Source: Pseudomonas batumici
GTDB taxonomy: Bacteria > Pseudomonadota > Gammaproteobacteria > Pseudomonadales > Pseudomonadaceae
Assembly: GCF_000820515.1 (NCBI RefSeq)
Contig: NZ_JXDG01000040.1
Coordinates: 1-64,000, forward strand
Direction: 5' to 3'
DNA length: 64,000 nt
The notes under the pieces are model-generated. The model did no database searches and was not told the DNA's origin. It saw only the letters and a list, made by a program, of their open reading frames with translations. Position numbers and translations under genes: made by a program. Below, one piece after another: positions 1-8,792 of the stretch (position 1 is the first letter of the stretch; each line of letters opens with the position of its first letter).

Positions 1-171
1 TACATCGCCGTCGGTATCTCCGGCGCGATCCAGCACCTGGCGGGTATGAAGGACTCCAAGGTGATCGTTGCGATCAACAAGGACGAAGAGGCGCCAATCT
101 TCCAGGTGGCCGATTACGGCCTGGTCGCTGACCTCTTTGAAGCGATACCTGAATTGGCCGCCCTGGCCTGA
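1..171 (+). CDS. etfA: Electron transfer flavoprotein alpha subunit, C-terminal end (partial)
   Basis: Only the last 56 codons are present; the gene begins outside the window. The reading frame opens at base 1 and stops with TGA at 169-171. It carries the conserved FAD-binding tail of EtfA: YIAVGISGAIQHLAGM, then INKDEEAPIFQVADYG and a closing LVADLF segment. EtfA with EtfB carries electrons from acyl-CoA dehydrogenases to ETF-ubiquinone oxidoreductase. The next gene starts 25 bases downstream behind its own SD and encodes an acyl-CoA hydratase. This suggests the electron carrier belongs to an acyl-CoA catabolic operon and may not be the housekeeping etfBA copy. Confidence 0.93.
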   Translation, partial: YIAVGISGAIQHLAGMKDSKVIVAINKDEEAPIFQVADYGLVADLFEAIPELAALA

Positions 172-196
172 TCAACGACCGACAGGAGCAATATGT

Positions 197-1039
197 ATGA
201 GCAGTGTCGATTTTTCAGCCTGGATTGGCCGTCGTCAGGAAAGCCAGGATCGGATCAGCTTCAACCTTGTGAAACGAATAGCTGCGACTTTAGGCGAGGT
301 GCCCCCTCAGCCGGGGGAACCACTACCGCCCTTGTGGCACTGGGCGTTCTTCCAGGAGCCGGTTGCCGCAGACGAATTGAGCCCTGACGGCCATCCAGCA
401 CTCGGTGGCTTCTTGCCGCCCGCCCACAAGCGTAATCGCATGTGGGCCGGTAGCCGACTGGAGTTTTACCAGCCGTTACAGGTGGAGGCGGAAGTGTCTT
501 GCGTCTCGACCATCATCCATATCGAAGAAAAACACGGGCGTACCGGTTCCTTGCTGTTTGTCACCGTGCGCCATGAGTACTTCCAGAACGGCCAGCGCGC
601 TCTGCAAGATGAGCAGGACATCGTCTACCGGGAACCGACGCCGCCAAAGCTCAGAGGCACCGAAGTACTTCCCGAGGGGCAATGGCAGGAACAGGTCAAA
701 CCCTCCTCGACCCTGCTGTTCCGCTACTCCGCGGTCACCTTCAATGGACATCGCATTCACTATGACTGGCCTTACGTCACGGAGACCGAAGGTTATCCAG
801 GCCTGGTGGTGCACGGCCCCTTGATCGCCACTCTGAACTTGCGTGCCTTTACCCACGCGCACCCGACAGCACGCTTGAAGTGCTTCACCTTCCGAGGTGT
901 CCGCCCCCTGATTTCACCCCAACCGTTCGAGGTGGGTGGACGCTTGATCGACACAGGCAAGGCGCAGGTCTGGGCGGGTAATCAGGACGGTACCGCACAG
1001 ATCGGAGAGATCGAGTTCAGCGACGGAGAGACACTATGA
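197..1039 (+). CDS. FAS1-like / MaoC-type acyl-CoA dehydratase (mesaconyl-C4-CoA hydratase-like)
   Basis: The 280-residue protein has the double hot-dog layout of the mesaconyl-C4-CoA / itaconyl-CoA hydratase group. The N-terminal half holds PPLWHWAFF and GGFLPP, then RNRMWAGSRLEF. The C-terminal half holds the hydratase core RYSAVTFNGHRIHYD, followed by EGYPGLVVHGPL, the family's substrate-binding signature. I start it at ATG 197, behind the SD GACAGGAG at 181-188. The open frame reaches back to 68, but that part overlaps the end of etfA and looks non-coding. It overlaps the following lyase gene by four bases (ATGA), so the two are translationally coupled. Family knowledge suggests hydration of a C5 unsaturated dicarboxylyl-CoA or a related acyl-CoA. 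The exact substrate is inference. Confidence 0.85.
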   Translation: MSSVDFSAWIGRRQESQDRISFNLVKRIAATLGEVPPQPGEPLPPLWHWAFFQEPVAADELSPDGHPALGGFLPPAHKRNRMWAGSRLEFYQPLQVEAEVSCVSTIIHIEEKHGRTGSLLFVTVRHEYFQNGQRALQDEQDIVYREPTPPKLRGTEVLPEGQWQEQVKPSSTLLFRYSAVTFNGHRIHYDWPYVTETEGYPGLVVHGPLIATLNLRAFTHAHPTARLKCFTFRGVRPLISPQPFEVGGRLIDTGKAQVWAGNQDGTAQIGEIEFSDGETL

Positions 1040-1851
1040 GTTCGTCGATTGTTCGCTCCGCCCTGTTTGTACCGGCCACACGCCCGGAGCGTATCCTCAA
1101 AGCCATTGCCACCGGCGCGGACCGGGTCATTGTCGACCTGGAAGATGCCGTGCAGGAAACCCTCAAGGAACAGGCCAGGGACAACCTGGAGCGGTTTCTG
1201 AGCGACAGCCCCAAGGCACGGATTCTGGTGCGTGTAAATGCCCCGGGCCACTGGGCGCACGCCGCGGATCTGGATCTGTGCCGGCGCCATGCGGGCGTGA
1301 TCGGAATCTTGCTGCCCAAAGCCGAAAGCGCGACGCAAGTGCTTACCGCAGGTAAAACCGGAAAGCTGATCTGGCCCATCATCGAGAGTGCCAAGGGGCT
1401 GGCCGCACTCAGTGAGATAGCCGAAACCCAGGGCGTTGAGCGCCTGTCATTCGGCAGCCTCGATCTGGGCCTGGACCTGAATCTGACCACCGGCAGCCGT
1501 GCCGCCGAAGAAATCCTCGGTCATGCCCGCTATGCCGTATTGCTCAGCACTCGAGTCGCTGGACTCGCCCCGGCACTGGACGGTGTATTTCCGTCCATCC
1601 AGGACACCGCAGGCCTGCACAGTGCCATCCAATATGCCCGGGACATGGGCTTTGGGGGTTCACTGTGTATCCACCCGACCCAAGTGAGCATCATCCATCA
1701 GGCACTAAAACCAGCTCCTGAGGAGCTGGCTTGGGCGCACCGCATCATGGAAGCAGCCAGCTCAGGTGAAGGCGTCTTCGTGCTGGATGGGCAAATGATC
1801 GACGCGCCGGTCATGGGTCGCGCGCAAGCCATTCTGGCGCTTGCGAGCTGA
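1036..1851 (+). CDS. HpcH/HpaI aldolase / citrate lyase beta (CitE-like) family protein
   Basis: This 271-residue TIM-barrel lyase shows the CitE family signatures. They are RSALFVPATRPERILKA near the N-terminus, the metal/acid motif VIVDLEDAVQ, LVRVNAPG, GILLPKAES, the second metal-binding region FGSLDLGLDL, and GGSLCIHPTQV at the C-terminus. Members cleave malyl-CoA, citramalyl-CoA or related 3-hydroxyacyl-CoAs to acetyl-CoA plus a keto acid. Coupling to the preceding hydratase, with an ATGA overlap at 1036-1039, suggests hydration of an enoyl-type acyl-CoA followed by retro-Claisen cleavage. That resembles the last two steps of itaconate or mesaconate degradation. A CoA-transferase would complete that pathway but is not visible here. 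Confidence 0.87.
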   Translation: MSSSIVRSALFVPATRPERILKAIATGADRVIVDLEDAVQETLKEQARDNLERFLSDSPKARILVRVNAPGHWAHAADLDLCRRHAGVIGILLPKAESATQVLTAGKTGKLIWPIIESAKGLAALSEIAETQGVERLSFGSLDLGLDLNLTTGSRAAEEILGHARYAVLLSTRVAGLAPALDGVFPSIQDTAGLHSAIQYARDMGFGGSLCIHPTQVSIIHQALKPAPEELAWAHRIMEAASSGEGVFVLDGQMIDAPVMGRAQAILALAS

Positions 1852-2233
1852 CCCCACGGTGGCACCATGGCTAACGAAAACTGACTACTAATTTATAGGT
1901 CTAGCGTATGGCATTCATCTGCTTTTCGGAATAGACCGGATGAAGGCCATCTGCAATAGTCGTCCTATAGAACCCCATTGCAACCACAACAATGTGGACG
2001 GCAGGTCCTATCGGCTACCCAAGATAGCGATCTTTCCCAACTCGCAGGTGTGTTGACAGTAAACGGGGGAATACCTGCTAGTGCAGCAGCACTAAATCCA
2101 AGCACCTCAGTACTTCTCATTGAAAGCCTGCCAGCGTCAAATCAACATTCATAAAGCTCGGTATTATCTACCGCCGAGCTGTCAAAGGCCAGGGTCCGAA
2201 AAAGACCTGACTTAACAATCTGAGGAGTTCTTG
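1852..2233. other. Intergenic region upstream of the amino-acid binding protein
   Basis: No convincing gene or RNA was found in these 380 bases. The sequence is A+T-richer than its neighbours. A short inverted repeat, AGCTCGG and CCGAGCT, lies around 2155-2181 with a 12-base loop. It could be a transcript end or a regulatory hairpin in the leader of the next gene. A clear SD (TGAGGAG) ends at 2227. Confidence 0.5.
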
Positions 2234-3139
2234 ATGCGCATGATCTCAAGACTAGTGAGTGGCGCGATTACCGCCGCTCTTATATGCCCAACGCTAATGG
2301 CCACCGAGCTCACCGGCACGCTTCGAAAAATCAAGGAGTCCGGTAACATCACCCTGGGCCACCGCGACTCATCTATTCCTTTTTCCTACGTCGCTGATGC
2401 CTCGGGCACCCCAATCGGTTACTCTCAGGACATTCAGTTAAGAATCGTAGAGGCGCTCAGAAAAGAGCTAAATCTGCCCAACCTTAACGTTCGATACAAC
2501 CTGATCACTTCCCAAACCCGCATTCCACTGATACAAAACGGCAGCGTGGATTTAGAGTGCGGCTCTACTACGAACAACACCGAACGTGGACAACTGGTTG
2601 ACTTCTCGATTGGCATTTTCGCAATCAGTACACGCCTTTTAACCAAGAAAGACTCGCCCTATAAAGACTTCGCAGACCTGAAGAACGAAAATGTGGTGAC
2701 CACGGCAGGTAGCACATCCGAACGGTTACTGAAGATCATGAATGCCAAGCAGCAAATAGGCATGAATGTCATTTCAGCCAAAGATATTGGTGAGTCCTAT
2801 CAGATGCTTGAGAGTGGACGCGCAGTAGCCTTCATGCAAGACGACGCTCAGCTTGCGGGGGAGATGGCGAAGGCCAAAAGGTCAGACGATTGGACCATGA
2901 CCGGTACCCCGCAATCCAACGAGATCTACGGCTGCATGATGCGCAAAGGTGACCCTGCGTTCAAAAAAATTGTTAATGACGCTATCAAATCAATCTTTTC
3001 ATCGGGCGAAATTAAATTGCTCTACGACAAGTGGTTCAATCAACCAATCCCACCAAAGGGGTTGAACCTTAAGTTCCCAATGAACCCAACTTTTAAGGAA
3101 ATGATTACCGACCCCACCGACAAGCCCATCTCTGACTAA
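2234..3139 (+). CDS. Periplasmic amino-acid ABC transporter substrate-binding protein (GltI-like)
   Basis: The 301-residue protein starts with a signal peptide (basic start, hydrophobic ITAALICPTLM, cleavage probably after ATA). A type II periplasmic binding fold for polar amino acids follows: GTLRKIKESGNITLGHRDSS, PIGYSQDI, GSVDLECGSTTNNTERG, VAFMQDDAQL and IYGCMMRKGDP. These match the glutamate/aspartate binding protein GltI. I chose ATG 2234, seven bases behind TGAGGAG; an in-frame TTG precedes it. No permease or ATPase gene follows, so this is an orphan receptor. The next gene is a chemoreceptor, so it may serve an unlinked transporter or take part in sensing. Ligand identity is inference. 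Confidence 0.88.
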   Translation: MRMISRLVSGAITAALICPTLMATELTGTLRKIKESGNITLGHRDSSIPFSYVADASGTPIGYSQDIQLRIVEALRKELNLPNLNVRYNLITSQTRIPLIQNGSVDLECGSTTNNTERGQLVDFSIGIFAISTRLLTKKDSPYKDFADLKNENVVTTAGSTSERLLKIMNAKQQIGMNVISAKDIGESYQMLESGRAVAFMQDDAQLAGEMAKAKRSDDWTMTGTPQSNEIYGCMMRKGDPAFKKIVNDAIKSIFSSGEIKLLYDKWFNQPIPPKGLNLKFPMNPTFKEMITDPTDKPISD

Positions 3140-3170
3140 ACACTCTAAGCCGCAACCACCGTCCCCTCTT

Positions 3171-3191
3171 GCGAGCGCCACGTACGCTCGC
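3171..3191 (+). terminator. Stem-loop downstream of the binding-protein gene
   Basis: There is a perfect 7-bp stem (GCGAGCG / CGCTCGC) with a 7-base loop, 31 bases after the stop codon at 3139. No U-tract follows, so it is either a weak intrinsic terminator or an mRNA-stabilising 3' hairpin. Confidence 0.4.
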
Positions 3192-3435
3192 GTAAGACTG
3201 CGGCCAAACACAACCCAGAACCATCAATACAAAAATAATCAAGCGAAAAATAGTCACTCCAATACATCACCTTTAGCGATATATATCCCAAATGCAATTT
3301 TCGCCCATCTCGTTCCTCCGAAGATGAGAGCCACCAATAATTCGACTATATATTCAGCACCCTCTTCAGATCCAACCCACACCGCCGATAATTTAGCTGC
3401 ACCGACATCCCAACAACATTGACACAGGACTCGAC

Positions 3436-5124
3436 ATGGACCTCCGTTCTCTTAAGATAGCCCCTCGCAGCACGCTATGTTTTGGGGTGATAGCCGTTGT
3501 AGTCGCCGCACTGGGTCTGTTCGGCCTACACCAACTGTCCAATATACGCACTGAAAGCGAGCTGATTGAAAGAGATGCCATACCGGGTATTGTCTCCGTT
3601 GACAATCTGGCCCTACAGCTGGCAAGAGTTCGAGTAGAGACACTCCGGTTAGCGGCTGTCCCCTCCGCCGTGGAGACCACTCAAGAGTCGATCAAGAAGA
3701 TTAGCCAGGGCGTTGACGCAGAATTCGCTAGATACAAGGCGCTGGGCCTTACCGAAGAAAAACGCACCACCTTTGACCAACTGCAGACAGCCTATCGTGA
3801 CTATCTGACTCAAGTGGACACGCTTGCGGCACTCGTCAAGCAAGGCAACCTAGACCAAGCCCGCATTCAGATCATGTCTACCATGGCAAATAGCGGCGAC
3901 CGGATGAATGAATTCGCCAAAAGACTCCAGACGTATAACCTGGACCTTGCTAGCCACCATACCCAAGTGGGGGAGGTGCTTTACAGCGAATCCAAAACGA
4001 TCACCCTCGTCGAGATGTCACTGGCGCTCTTACTGACCATCCTGCTTTCCTGGCGCCTGACTCGCAGCCTGACAATCCCCCTTGATGCAGCCGTGCGGGC
4101 TGCTGAAACCATCGCGTCGGGAAATTTAACGCAGCATCTGGACACCACGGGCGTAGATGAAGCAGCACTACTTATCAAGTCAATGGCCTCCATGCAAACC
4201 ACTCTGCGCGAAACACTCAACCACATTGGTAATTCTGCTGAACAACTTGCCTCCTCGACTGAGGAAATGAGCGCTGTCATGAGTGAAAGCTCCCAAGGCT
4301 TACATCAGCAGAACGACGAGATAGAAATGGCGGCAACAGCCGTCACCGAGATGAGTCAGGCCGTTGAAGAGGTAGCCTCCAATGCGATTGCGACCTCCAA
4401 CGAATCCAGAGCGGCCTCAGAAACCGCACGCCAGGGACAAGTGCAGTTAGCCGATACCCTAACGGCTATCAGTGCCCTCACCGATAACGTGGTTGATGCG
4501 TCTGATCAAGCTCGGAACCTGGCCGAACAGACACGGAACATCAGCAAAGTGCTCGACGTCATACGGGCCGTAGCTGAGCAGACCAATCTGCTGGCACTCA
4601 ACGCGGCGATTGAAGCTGCGCGTGCAGGTGAAGCTGGTCGCGGATTTGCCGTTGTTGCTGATGAAGTCCGCTCGCTGGCTCATCGCACTGGTGAGTCGAC
4701 TCGCGAAATAGAAACAATGATCGGCACCATTCAACAAGGTACCCACCAGACGGTGGATGCCCTACTAATCAGTGCAGACCAAGCCCGCCAGACGCAGGTG
4801 CAGGCCAAAGCAGCCAATGATGCTCTCAGCACTATTGCACATGCGGTATCGGGGATTAACGAACGCAATATGGTGATCGCCAGCGCGGCCGAAGAGCAGG
4901 CACAAGTGGCCCGGGAAGTTGATAGGAACCTGATCCGCATCCGTGACTTGTCGATCCAGACGTCAGCAGGCGCCGAAGAAACGCACTCTGCCAGTCAGGA
5001 GCTATCGCGGCTCGCAGGCGATCTGAGTGGATTGGTACGTCGCTTCAAAGTGACCTCAGGCCGCACCGCCAGCGGTAACGCGATGCCGGCTTCGGTGGTC
5101 CCCATTCAAACACTCAGCAACTGA
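3436..5124 (+). CDS. Methyl-accepting chemotaxis protein (4HB ligand-binding domain, HAMP, MA domain)
   Basis: The 562-residue chemoreceptor has a membrane segment at about 10-32. A helical periplasmic domain of about 150 residues follows, of the four-helix-bundle MCP type. The second membrane segment is at about 185-207, then a HAMP domain (from SLTIPLDAAV to ASGNLTQHL), then a long cytoplasmic coiled coil. The signalling tip at about 375-410 is intact and includes QTNLLALNAAIEAARAGE and GFAVVADEVRSLA. No C-terminal pentapeptide tether is present, which is usual for Pseudomonas. It sits alone 296 bases after an orphan amino-acid binding protein. The ligand is unknown; direct amino-acid binding or docking of that binding protein are both possible. 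Confidence 0.95.
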   Translation: MDLRSLKIAPRSTLCFGVIAVVVAALGLFGLHQLSNIRTESELIERDAIPGIVSVDNLALQLARVRVETLRLAAVPSAVETTQESIKKISQGVDAEFARYKALGLTEEKRTTFDQLQTAYRDYLTQVDTLAALVKQGNLDQARIQIMSTMANSGDRMNEFAKRLQTYNLDLASHHTQVGEVLYSESKTITLVEMSLALLLTILLSWRLTRSLTIPLDAAVRAAETIASGNLTQHLDTTGVDEAALLIKSMASMQTTLRETLNHIGNSAEQLASSTEEMSAVMSESSQGLHQQNDEIEMAATAVTEMSQAVEEVASNAIATSNESRAASETARQGQVQLADTLTAISALTDNVVDASDQARNLAEQTRNISKVLDVIRAVAEQTNLLALNAAIEAARAGEAGRGFAVVADEVRSLAHRTGESTREIETMIGTIQQGTHQTVDALLISADQARQTQVQAKAANDALSTIAHAVSGINERNMVIASAAEEQAQVAREVDRNLIRIRDLSIQTSAGAEETHSASQELSRLAGDLSGLVRRFKVTSGRTASGNAMPASVVPIQTLSN

Positions 5125-5230
5125 CTGATGTCGCGCAAGGTTTGCAGGGTGATGGGTATCTAGAACTGATTACCAACCATATGGACCCGATGGGTCCCGT
5201 CGACTCACCGCCATGAAGCTTTGCAACCGC

Positions 5231-5264
5231 GCCCCTCTCGAAGACCTTCAGCTTCGAGAGGGGC
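5231..5264. terminator. Bidirectional stem-loop between convergent genes
   Basis: A perfect 13-bp stem (GCCCCTCTCGAAG at 5231-5243 pairing with 5252-5264) encloses an 8-base loop. It lies between the stop of the chemoreceptor gene (5124) and the stop of the leftward DUF1329 gene (5281). Position and stem strength argue for a shared transcription terminator, although neither side has a strong T-run. Confidence 0.65.
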
Positions 5265-5280
5265 GAAATGGGGCCGGATA

Positions 5281-6645
5281 TCAACGCGTACCACGACGCC
5301 TCAACTCCGCGGGGTTGAAGTAGTCGCTCGGCGGGTTCGGTTGATCGAAGTCAATGCCGCGCGGTTCCTCGCTGTCGAGTTTCTGCGCCACGTAGCGACG
5401 AGACTGCAGGTCATGAAACACGTCCACCGCCGACCAGACAGTCGGCAGGTTGTAGTAGTTGATCAGATAGGAAATGGACACTCGCCACAACTCACCATGG
5501 CCGTCGTACTGATCAGCCAGGACGATCTGCCAGCTGTCCTCGTCAAAGTACAAGGTGCGTTTAGAGTACAAATGACGCGCACTCGCCTTCAATGTCCCCT
5601 CCACTACCCATACGCGATGCAGTTCGTTACGCGTGTAAGCGGGGTTGAGGTGTCCAGGCTTCAATAGATCCTTATACGCCACGTCAGCGCGGGTCATTTT
5701 GTAATTGTTGTAAGGAATATAGATTTCTTTTTTCCCAATCAGCTTCCAGTCAAAACGATCGGGCGATCCGTTGAACATATCCTTGCTATCCAGAGTCATC
5801 AGACCGTCGTTGTCTCCAGGCGTATCGTAGGCCAGCGTCGGCGCACGCCGCACTCGACGTGTTCCCGGTTCATACGCCCACGCCAGACGCGGCTCCTTTA
5901 CCTGGTCCATGGTTTCATAGACAAGGTCCACCTCTCCGGCACTTCGCGGGGGACTGATGGCGACGCTGAAATAGTGGAACATCACGTTTTGCAGCTCAGC
6001 AAAGCTCGATTTCTGATCGTAGTAATTGAACAGCACCTCCTGTTGGTACCTGTACATCGTGAAGCTGCCATTGGTGTCCACCGACGCCTCGTTGAGTGGC
6101 TGCACCAGATGAGTTCCACGGTAACGCGCCAGATGGTTCCAGACCGCTTCGACGCCACTCTGAGGTATCGGGAATGGAATCCCTCCGAAGGCATCAGAAA
6201 AACCGTCGCCGCCTTCCTGCAGTTTCGCGGTGGTTGCATTCTTCAGGGTGTTGTCATAGACCCATTGCGGTGCAGCGGCCGTACGCCGGGTCTGATAAAC
6301 CGGCATTTGATAGCTGTCTGGATAGGTCTTGAACATCGCAATCTGACCGGGTGTCAGCTTGTCCTTGTAATGCTCCAGATTGGCCGCCGTGATGGTGAAC
6401 AACGGCTTGTCCTCTGGAAAGGGATCAACGTAGTGATCACCCGATTTGTAAGGGATCGGCGGCTTTACCAAGCCCCCGGTCCAGGCTGGAATGCTGCCAT
6501 CGGCGTTACCGGCCCTCTCCCCACCCTGCGGCATTAAAACGGTAACGAGTTTCTGTGCTTCCTGAGCAGAAACAGCCGCTTCGGCCGTGACCGCAAAAGA
6601 TCCGAGCATCATGGCCATGCTCAAAAGCGATGCTACTTTAAACAT
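5281..6645 (-). CDS. DUF1329 family outer-membrane-associated protein
   Basis: The 454-residue protein has a signal peptide (MFKVASLLSMAMMLGSF, cleavage near AEA-A). The DUF1329 body follows, including NADGSIPAWTGGL, a proline-rich GIPFPIPQSG stretch, RRVRRAPTLAYD, and a C-terminal YYNLPTVWSAVDVFHDL. The family has a LolA/LolB-like fold and is almost always next to a DUF1302 gene. I start at ATG 6645 behind GCGGAG; the frame opens earlier at a TTG (6660) without an SD. It lies 39 bases after the DUF1302 gene, so both are probably one leftward transcript. Members are linked to uptake or export of hydrophobic compounds, often with RND permeases. No permease is present here, so the substrate remains unknown. 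Confidence 0.88.
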   Translation of the reverse strand: MFKVASLLSMAMMLGSFAVTAEAAVSAQEAQKLVTVLMPQGGERAGNADGSIPAWTGGLVKPPIPYKSGDHYVDPFPEDKPLFTITAANLEHYKDKLTPGQIAMFKTYPDSYQMPVYQTRRTAAAPQWVYDNTLKNATTAKLQEGGDGFSDAFGGIPFPIPQSGVEAVWNHLARYRGTHLVQPLNEASVDTNGSFTMYRYQQEVLFNYYDQKSSFAELQNVMFHYFSVAISPPRSAGEVDLVYETMDQVKEPRLAWAYEPGTRRVRRAPTLAYDTPGDNDGLMTLDSKDMFNGSPDRFDWKLIGKKEIYIPYNNYKMTRADVAYKDLLKPGHLNPAYTRNELHRVWVVEGTLKASARHLYSKRTLYFDEDSWQIVLADQYDGHGELWRVSISYLINYYNLPTVWSAVDVFHDLQSRRYVAQKLDSEEPRGIDFDQPNPPSDYFNPAELRRRGTR

Positions 6646-6684
6646 AGTGAATCTCCGCAAGCGGTGTATTGAAAATACGACTGA

Positions 6685-8613
6685 TTAGAAGGAGTACTTG
6701 ACGTCAAAACTGACATTGTCCCGATCACGCAGGGTATTGCTCCTCCCAGCACCGGAAAATGTGGTGTACTGAAGTTCGGTCTCCAGGCCGCCTCGATAAG
6801 CCGCCTTGATACCGAAGGTGTACGCTTTACGGCCCTCCATGAAATTCCCATCAAGATCGGAGTTACCTTTGAAATCGTCCGAATAGTTAAAAGAGGGCGA
6901 GACATTGACACCGGCATAAACATCATTCCAAGTACCCGTTACAACCACGGTATAACCGTAAGATTCACGACTGATCGGTGAATCAGGTAAATCAGGTGTC
7001 CCGGCAAATTTTCGAACTTCTGGAGTGGGGGTAAAAGCGGTATAGGTCAGGCTACCACGCAGACTCTCAGTCGCCAGCTCGGCAATACCGACCAGCGAGT
7101 CAAAGCCCAGCGCCGGACCAAAATTGTAGATCGTCCCCACGGAGGCGTTGAAGGACTCTACCCGCGCATAGTTATTAAGCGTCCCGTTGCGGCAAAGCTG
7201 TTTACCTGAAACCTGGACACACGCTTGAGCCCCTGGCACCGACGCATCATAAATATTGGTGGTCCCGGAGACTCCCTGCCCCAGGATGTCGCCTAACAGA
7301 TCATTGGTGGCACTGATACTGATGGGCAAATTGGGTCGATAGGCCAGTTCACCAAACAACGAAGCATTGCCCAAGGTGGTATTGAAGCTGAAGCCGTACA
7401 TACGAACATCTTCGATATACGCTCGCTGCACCACGGCGTTACCCACCATATCCAGAGTAGCGATGGCCCCCGCGCTGCTGCCTGCCACGCCTGACAAAGT
7501 GGACAGGTTAACCCCTTGATAATTGCCGAGACTGACGGACTCCAGTGGTTCCTTGGTGTGGTAATTAACGAAATAAAAACCAAAATCGGTGTAGTTGAGC
7601 GCTTGCGCAATGTAGTGAAAGTTGATCCCAAACTGCCCGCTGTCCCGGGCCTTTTCGTCGTTGCCGACATTGGCCACCTTGAAGATACCGGTACTCGGGT
7701 CCATGAAACTGTTAAGACCATAAGGCCCGGCGCCCAGACGCGTAGCGGGAACCCCCGCTGCAAGGCTCTGGTAGGCGGCGAAGGCCGGCGCCAATGCGGG
7801 GAGTTGTACATAGGCCTGTTTACCACCTTTGCCAAACAGGTCCGTCGTGGAATAGTAGGTGCCCACCGGATCCAGGGCGCTTTCCTTCCAGTCCACCTGA
7901 TAGAAAGCCTCCATGGACAAGTTATCGGTCAGCCCCAAGTTGAAACTGAGAGCGCCTACCGGAACCAGAACCTCCTTGAGTTGAGAGCCGGGTAAGCGAA
8001 ATTTGGTGACATCCAAGGGGTTGGTGGTATTAACACCCCCTCTATAGAATATGCTTTCCCCCCAGTTAAATACTTGCTTGCCCACACGAACCGACAGGGG
8101 GTGATCCAGCGGGTCCCATTTACCGTAGACATAAGCATCGAGTACTTGCGCACCTCGCCCGGCATCACGCCGTGCTTCATAAGTGAAGCGGTCGTCTTTG
8201 GGAGAGTTCTGACTGGGTTCAACGATGTCCGAATGTTTGTAGTAATCCGTGTGATCATTCATGATCTGACTGTCGTAAAAAGCAGTTCCGCGGAGAAAGA
8301 CACCGTAGTTCTGATACGTAGCGCCCAGCTCTGACGTCAGCTTATACACTTGCGAAATAAGGCCCGGACCAAAATTTCGATCACCGTCATTACCATTGAA
8401 GGCATCGTTGTTCTTATCCTGGCTCTGCACTCGCCACGCAGTTCCATAAGAGACCGTCGAATCAAGCGACCCCTTGACCTGACTGTCCAGAAAGCTGAAC
8501 TCCACGGCACCCACCGAGGGAACAATTAACACCGAGGGTAATAAGCCTGCCAGCACCCGATTAATTCCGGTGCGCAAGCACACCTTCCCAGACTTCGCAT
8601 CGTCTTTGCTCAT
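6685..8613 (-). CDS. DUF1302 family outer-membrane protein
   Basis: The 642-residue protein has a signal sequence (hydrophobic LAGLLPSVLIVPSVGA) and then a body rich in aromatic, Gly and Asn residues, typical of an outer-membrane beta-barrel. The last strand ends in Phe (NVSFDVKYSF), the C-terminal signature recognised by the Bam machinery. WGESIFYRGGVNTTNPLD and DAYVYGKW are DUF1302 hallmarks. I start at ATG 8613; a GTG two codons upstream (8619) is also possible, with GGAG four bases before it. It lies between an SDR gene 180 bases upstream and the partner DUF1329 gene downstream. The pair is known from loci for hydrophobic substrates such as steroids, terpenes or fatty acids. Confidence 0.88.
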   Translation of the reverse strand: MSKDDAKSGKVCLRTGINRVLAGLLPSVLIVPSVGAVEFSFLDSQVKGSLDSTVSYGTAWRVQSQDKNNDAFNGNDGDRNFGPGLISQVYKLTSELGATYQNYGVFLRGTAFYDSQIMNDHTDYYKHSDIVEPSQNSPKDDRFTYEARRDAGRGAQVLDAYVYGKWDPLDHPLSVRVGKQVFNWGESIFYRGGVNTTNPLDVTKFRLPGSQLKEVLVPVGALSFNLGLTDNLSMEAFYQVDWKESALDPVGTYYSTTDLFGKGGKQAYVQLPALAPAFAAYQSLAAGVPATRLGAGPYGLNSFMDPSTGIFKVANVGNDEKARDSGQFGINFHYIAQALNYTDFGFYFVNYHTKEPLESVSLGNYQGVNLSTLSGVAGSSAGAIATLDMVGNAVVQRAYIEDVRMYGFSFNTTLGNASLFGELAYRPNLPISISATNDLLGDILGQGVSGTTNIYDASVPGAQACVQVSGKQLCRNGTLNNYARVESFNASVGTIYNFGPALGFDSLVGIAELATESLRGSLTYTAFTPTPEVRKFAGTPDLPDSPISRESYGYTVVVTGTWNDVYAGVNVSPSFNYSDDFKGNSDLDGNFMEGRKAYTFGIKAAYRGGLETELQYTTFSGAGRSNTLRDRDNVSFDVKYSF

Positions 8614-8792
8614 GCTCACATTGCTCCGCGGCAGTTATTATTATTTTTACGCCTCACCTCTAAGGGGCAGTGCGCGTACTCTCAGGGCCACCCATGAGGT
8701 GAGCCTGCGGATGAACTCATCAACATTCAGACAAAACTGTTTACATCAAGCCCGCACGACATCCGTTGCAAAACACCGGGCGAATACGTGAG

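Noticed and set aside
1708..1726. Perfect 8-bp hairpin (CCAGCTCC / GGAGCTGG)
   Set aside because: It lies inside the CitE-like coding sequence, in frame with conserved residues, so a terminator role is unlikely.
5221..5667. 148-codon rightward open frame starting over the terminator hairpin
   Set aside because: It overlaps the 13-bp hairpin and the DUF1329 gene in antisense and has no SD.
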